Shown: in pieces, positions 61,727 through 64,000 of the stretch
Layout of the letters: each line of letters opens with the position of its first letter
Position numbering within the stretch: the stretch's first letter is position 1
Assembly (NCBI RefSeq): GCF_021172065.1
Contig: NZ_CP087880.1
Location: forward strand, 2,704,583-2,768,582
DNA length: 64,000 nucleotides
Origin: Pseudocitrobacter corydidari
GTDB taxonomy: Bacteria > Pseudomonadota > Gammaproteobacteria > Enterobacterales > Enterobacteriaceae
Direction: 5' to 3'
Notes under the pieces: generated by a model
What the model was told of the DNA's origin: nothing
Databases searched by the model: none
What the model saw: only the letters and a program-made list of their open reading frames with translations
Translations under genes and position numbers: made by a program

Positions 61727-62755
61727 ATGAATCACTACACACGCTGGCTTGAGCTAAAAGAACAAAACCCAGGTAAGTACGCGCGTGACATCGCAGCATT
61801 AATGAATATCAGCGAGGCAGAGTTAACCTTTGCCCGCGTGGGCCATGACGCGATGCGTCTTGCCAGCGACGTGCGCGACATTCTTGCCGCGCTGGAAGCC
61901 GTTGGCGAAACCAAGTGCATCTGCCGTAACGAATACGCGGTACACGAACAGGTTGGCGAATTCACTAACCAGCACCTGAGCGGCCATGCGGGGCTGATCC
62001 TCAACCCTCGCGCCCTTGACCTGCGCCTGTTCCTGCACCAGTGGGCCAGCGTTTTCCACATCAAAGAGATGACCGCGCGCGGCGAACGCCAGAGCATTCA
62101 GTTCTTTGACCATCAGGGCGATGCGCTGCTGAAAGTCTACGCCACCGAGCGCACCGACATGACCGCATGGGCCGATGTGCTTGCGCGCTTTGTCATTAGC
62201 GACAATGCAACTCTGGTGCTGAAACCCGTAGAAGAAGCCGCCAGTGAAAGCCACGCCGACGCCGCAACCGTTGATAGCGAGTGGCGTGCGATGACCGATG
62301 TGCACCAGTTCTTCACTCTGCTGAAGCGCCACAACCTGACGCGTCAGCAGGCATTTTCGCTGGTCGGCGACGATCTCGCCTGCAAAGTACCTAACAGCGC
62401 GCTGGCACAGATTCTCGATAACGCGCGTCAGGACGCCAACGAAATTATGGTGTTTGTCGGCAACCGTGGCTGCGTGCAAATCTTCACCGGCGTGGTGGAA
62501 AAAGTGGTGCCGATGAAAGGCTGGCTGAATATTTTCAACCCAACGTTCACGCTGCATTTGCTGGAAGATCATATTGCCGAAAGCTGGGTCACTCGCAAAC
62601 CGACCGCTGACGGCCACGTCACCAGCCTGGAAATTTTCGCCCACGACGGCACGCAGATTGCCCAGCTTTACGGTCAGCGAACCGAAGGCCAGCCGGAACA
62701 GACACAGTGGCGCAAACAGATTGATGCACTCACGGCGGAAGGGCTGGCAGCATGA
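61727..62755 (+). CDS. hmuS: cytosolic heme-handling protein HmuS/HemS
   Basis: The 342-residue protein has the duplicated HemS/HmuS fold. ARDIAALMNISEAELTFARV begins it, and KCICRNEYAVHEQVGEF and EIMVFVGNRGCVQIFTGVVE mark the two halves. It has no signal peptide. HmuS/HemS proteins bind heme after import and either pass it on or break it to release iron. GGAAG precedes the ATG. It overlaps hmuT by 4 bp. Confidence 0.94.
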   Translation: MNHYTRWLELKEQNPGKYARDIAALMNISEAELTFARVGHDAMRLASDVRDILAALEAVGETKCICRNEYAVHEQVGEFTNQHLSGHAGLILNPRALDLRLFLHQWASVFHIKEMTARGERQSIQFFDHQGDALLKVYATERTDMTAWADVLARFVISDNATLVLKPVEEAASESHADAATVDSEWRAMTDVHQFFTLLKRHNLTRQQAFSLVGDDLACKVPNSALAQILDNARQDANEIMVFVGNRGCVQIFTGVVEKVVPMKGWLNIFNPTFTLHLLEDHIAESWVTRKPTADGHVTSLEIFAHDGTQIAQLYGQRTEGQPEQTQWRKQIDALTAEGLAA

Positions 62756-63573
62756 AAAAATGGCTCGCTCTGCTGGTCGCCCTGCCCGTCGCGGCGCTGG
62801 CAGCTCCGCAGGAGAAGATCGTCGCCCTGGGCGGCGACGTGACCGAGATTGTTTACGCACTCGGGGCGCAATCTTCGCTTGTCGCGCGTGACAGCACCAG
62901 CCAGTGGCCGCCGGAAGCGGCCAAACTGCCGGATGTGGGTTATCTGCGCCAGCTCAATGCAGAAGGTATTCTGGCGATGCGCCCAACGCAGGTGCTCGCC
63001 AGCCAGCAGGCACAACCGTCGCTGGTGCTCAAACAGCTTGAGCAGAATAAGGTGCAGGTGATCAGCGTGCCGAGCCGTAACTCACTCAGCGTGATTGACG
63101 AAAAAGTGCAGGTCATCGCCAAAGCCACGCACCGTGAAGCCGAAGGCGAAACGCTGCGCAACAGCGTGCGTCAGGCCATTGCTGCGCTGCCCACCACGCC
63201 GCTCGATAAAAAAGTGCTGTTTATTCTCAACCACGGCGGCATGAACGCGATGGCCGCCGGGCAGCAGACGGCGGCCGATGCGGCGATTCGCGCGGCCGGG
63301 TTAACGAATGCGATGCAGGGCTTTGCCCGCTATCAGCCGCTGTCGCAGGAAGGCGTGATCGCAAGCCAGGCCGATCTGGTGGTGATCCCCGCCGACGGTT
63401 TAGCGGCGATTGGCGGCGAAGCGAATCTGTGGAAGCTGCCGGGGCTGGCGCAAACGCCTGCCGGGAAGCATAAACAGGTTCTGGCGATAGACGATATGGC
63501 ACTGCTCGGGTTTAGCGTGCGTACGCCGCAGGCGATTCAGCAGTTGCGTACCAAAGCGGAGTCGCTGCCCTGA
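62752..63573 (+). CDS. hmuT: periplasmic heme-binding protein HmuT
   Basis: The 273-residue protein has a signal peptide ending [14 protein letters not shown] and the cluster A-II substrate-binding fold. Tyr64 in DVGYLRQL sits where HmuT proteins have a heme-ligand Tyr, and [20 protein letters not shown] is typical. It hands heme to the HmuUV ABC importer. It overlaps hmuU by one base. Confidence 0.94.
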   Translation: MKKWLALLVALPVAALAAPQEKIVALGGDVTEIVYALGAQSSLVARDSTSQWPPEAAKLPDVGYLRQLNAEGILAMRPTQVLASQQAQPSLVLKQLEQNKVQVISVPSRNSLSVIDEKVQVIAKATHREAEGETLRNSVRQAIAALPTTPLDKKVLFILNHGGMNAMAAGQQTAADAAIRAAGLTNAMQGFARYQPLSQEGVIASQADLVVIPADGLAAIGGEANLWKLPGLAQTPAGKHKQVLAIDDMALLGFSVRTPQAIQQLRTKAESLP

Positions 63574-64000
63574 TGTCACGGCGGATCACCCTCTCTCTCA
63601 TTACGCTGGCACTGATGCTGGCGGTGGGGACGCTGGCGGCAAGCGGTTTTGGCGCGTTGCGCCTGCCGCTCAGCCTGCTGTGGAATAACAGCGATGACGC
63701 GCTGCGGCAAATCTGGTTCACCATTCGCCTGCCGCGCGTACTGCTGGCGCTGGTGGTCGGCGGCTCGCTGGCGCTGGCGGGCTGCGTGATGCAGGGGCTG
63801 TTCCGCAATCCGCTGGCCGATCCGGGCCTGCTCGGTATCAGCAGCGGTGCGGCGCTCGCGGTGGCGCTGTGGGTGGTATTACCGCTGACGCTGCCGCCGC
63901 TGATGATGCTTTACGCACCCATGTTCGCGGCCTTTTTTGGCGCGCTGGCGGCGACGGTGGTTATCTTCCTGCTGAGTCGCCAGCGCGACAGTTCTCTGTC
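63573..64000 (+). CDS. hmuU: heme ABC transporter permease HmuU, 5' part
   Basis: About 142 codons are visible before the window ends. The sequence is a FecCD/BtuC-family permease: [40 protein letters not shown] and [19 protein letters not shown] are family signatures. The ATG overlaps the hmuT stop (TGATG). hmuV, the ATPase gene, is expected just beyond the window. Confidence 0.93.
   Translation, partial: MSRRITLSLITLALMLAVGTLAASGFGALRLPLSLLWNNSDDALRQIWFTIRLPRVLLALVVGGSLALAGCVMQGLFRNPLADPGLLGISSGAALAVALWVVLPLTLPPLMMLYAPMFAAFFGALAATVVIFLLSRQRDSSL

Overview
The window is chromosomal DNA from a member of the Enterobacteriaceae. OmpC-type porin, FimD-type usher, YncD/PqqU receptor, HmuRSTU heme uptake and a complete Flag-2 lateral flagellar locus all fit a bacterium near Enterobacter, Lelliottia, Citrobacter or Kosakonia. 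The species cannot be fixed from this sequence. No rRNA, tRNA, IS element, prophage or CRISPR array was seen.

Layout. Positions 1-6.1 kb hold the end of an RND efflux adaptor gene, a lipoprotein serine hydrolase, an OmpC-type porin, and a LysR regulator convergent with an aromatic-acid MFS transporter. Positions 6.3-13.4 kb hold a YcgR-like PilZ protein divergent from a chaperone-usher fimbrial operon (major subunit, chaperone, usher, tip adhesin) that ends in an EAL phosphodiesterase. Positions 13.8-17.4 kb hold a soluble PQQ glucose dehydrogenase homologue directly followed by the PQQ receptor PqqU/YncD. Positions 17.5-19.9 kb hold an actin-like ParM, a ParR-like partner and a secreted NlpC/P60 endopeptidase, all on the minus strand and contiguous with the stator end of the flagellar locus.

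Positions 20-57.7 kb are the Flag-2 locus: lafU-T-S-F-E-D-C-B, two flagellin genes, lafZ plus a small membrane partner, lafW, lfgL to lfgB, lfgA-M-N, a FliB-like protein, a two-domain glycosyltransferase, lfiJ to lfiE, the sigma-54 activator lafK, and lfiMNPQR-lfhBA. There is no flhDC, no chemotaxis gene and no fliO. I read two sigma-54 promoters (lafB and lfgB operons) and a set of sigma-28-type promoters with the form TAA[G/T]-N15-G[C/T]CG (both flagellins, lfgK, lfgM, and a small orphan gene beyond lfhA). Together they imply a LafK/sigma-54 middle tier and a LafS/FlgM late tier inside the locus.

Positions 57.7-59.2 kb hold an LprI-like secreted protein and the orphan small gene with its own LafS-type promoter. 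Positions 59.4-64 kb hold a Fur-controlled heme uptake operon, hemP-hmuRSTU, with hmuU cut by the window end.

The most unusual points are the chromosomal ParM/ParR pair and NlpC/P60 enzyme fused to the lateral flagellar transcription unit, the ToxRS-like LafZ pair, the orphan gene apparently recruited to the LafS regulon, and the pairing of a PQQ enzyme with the PQQ importer.
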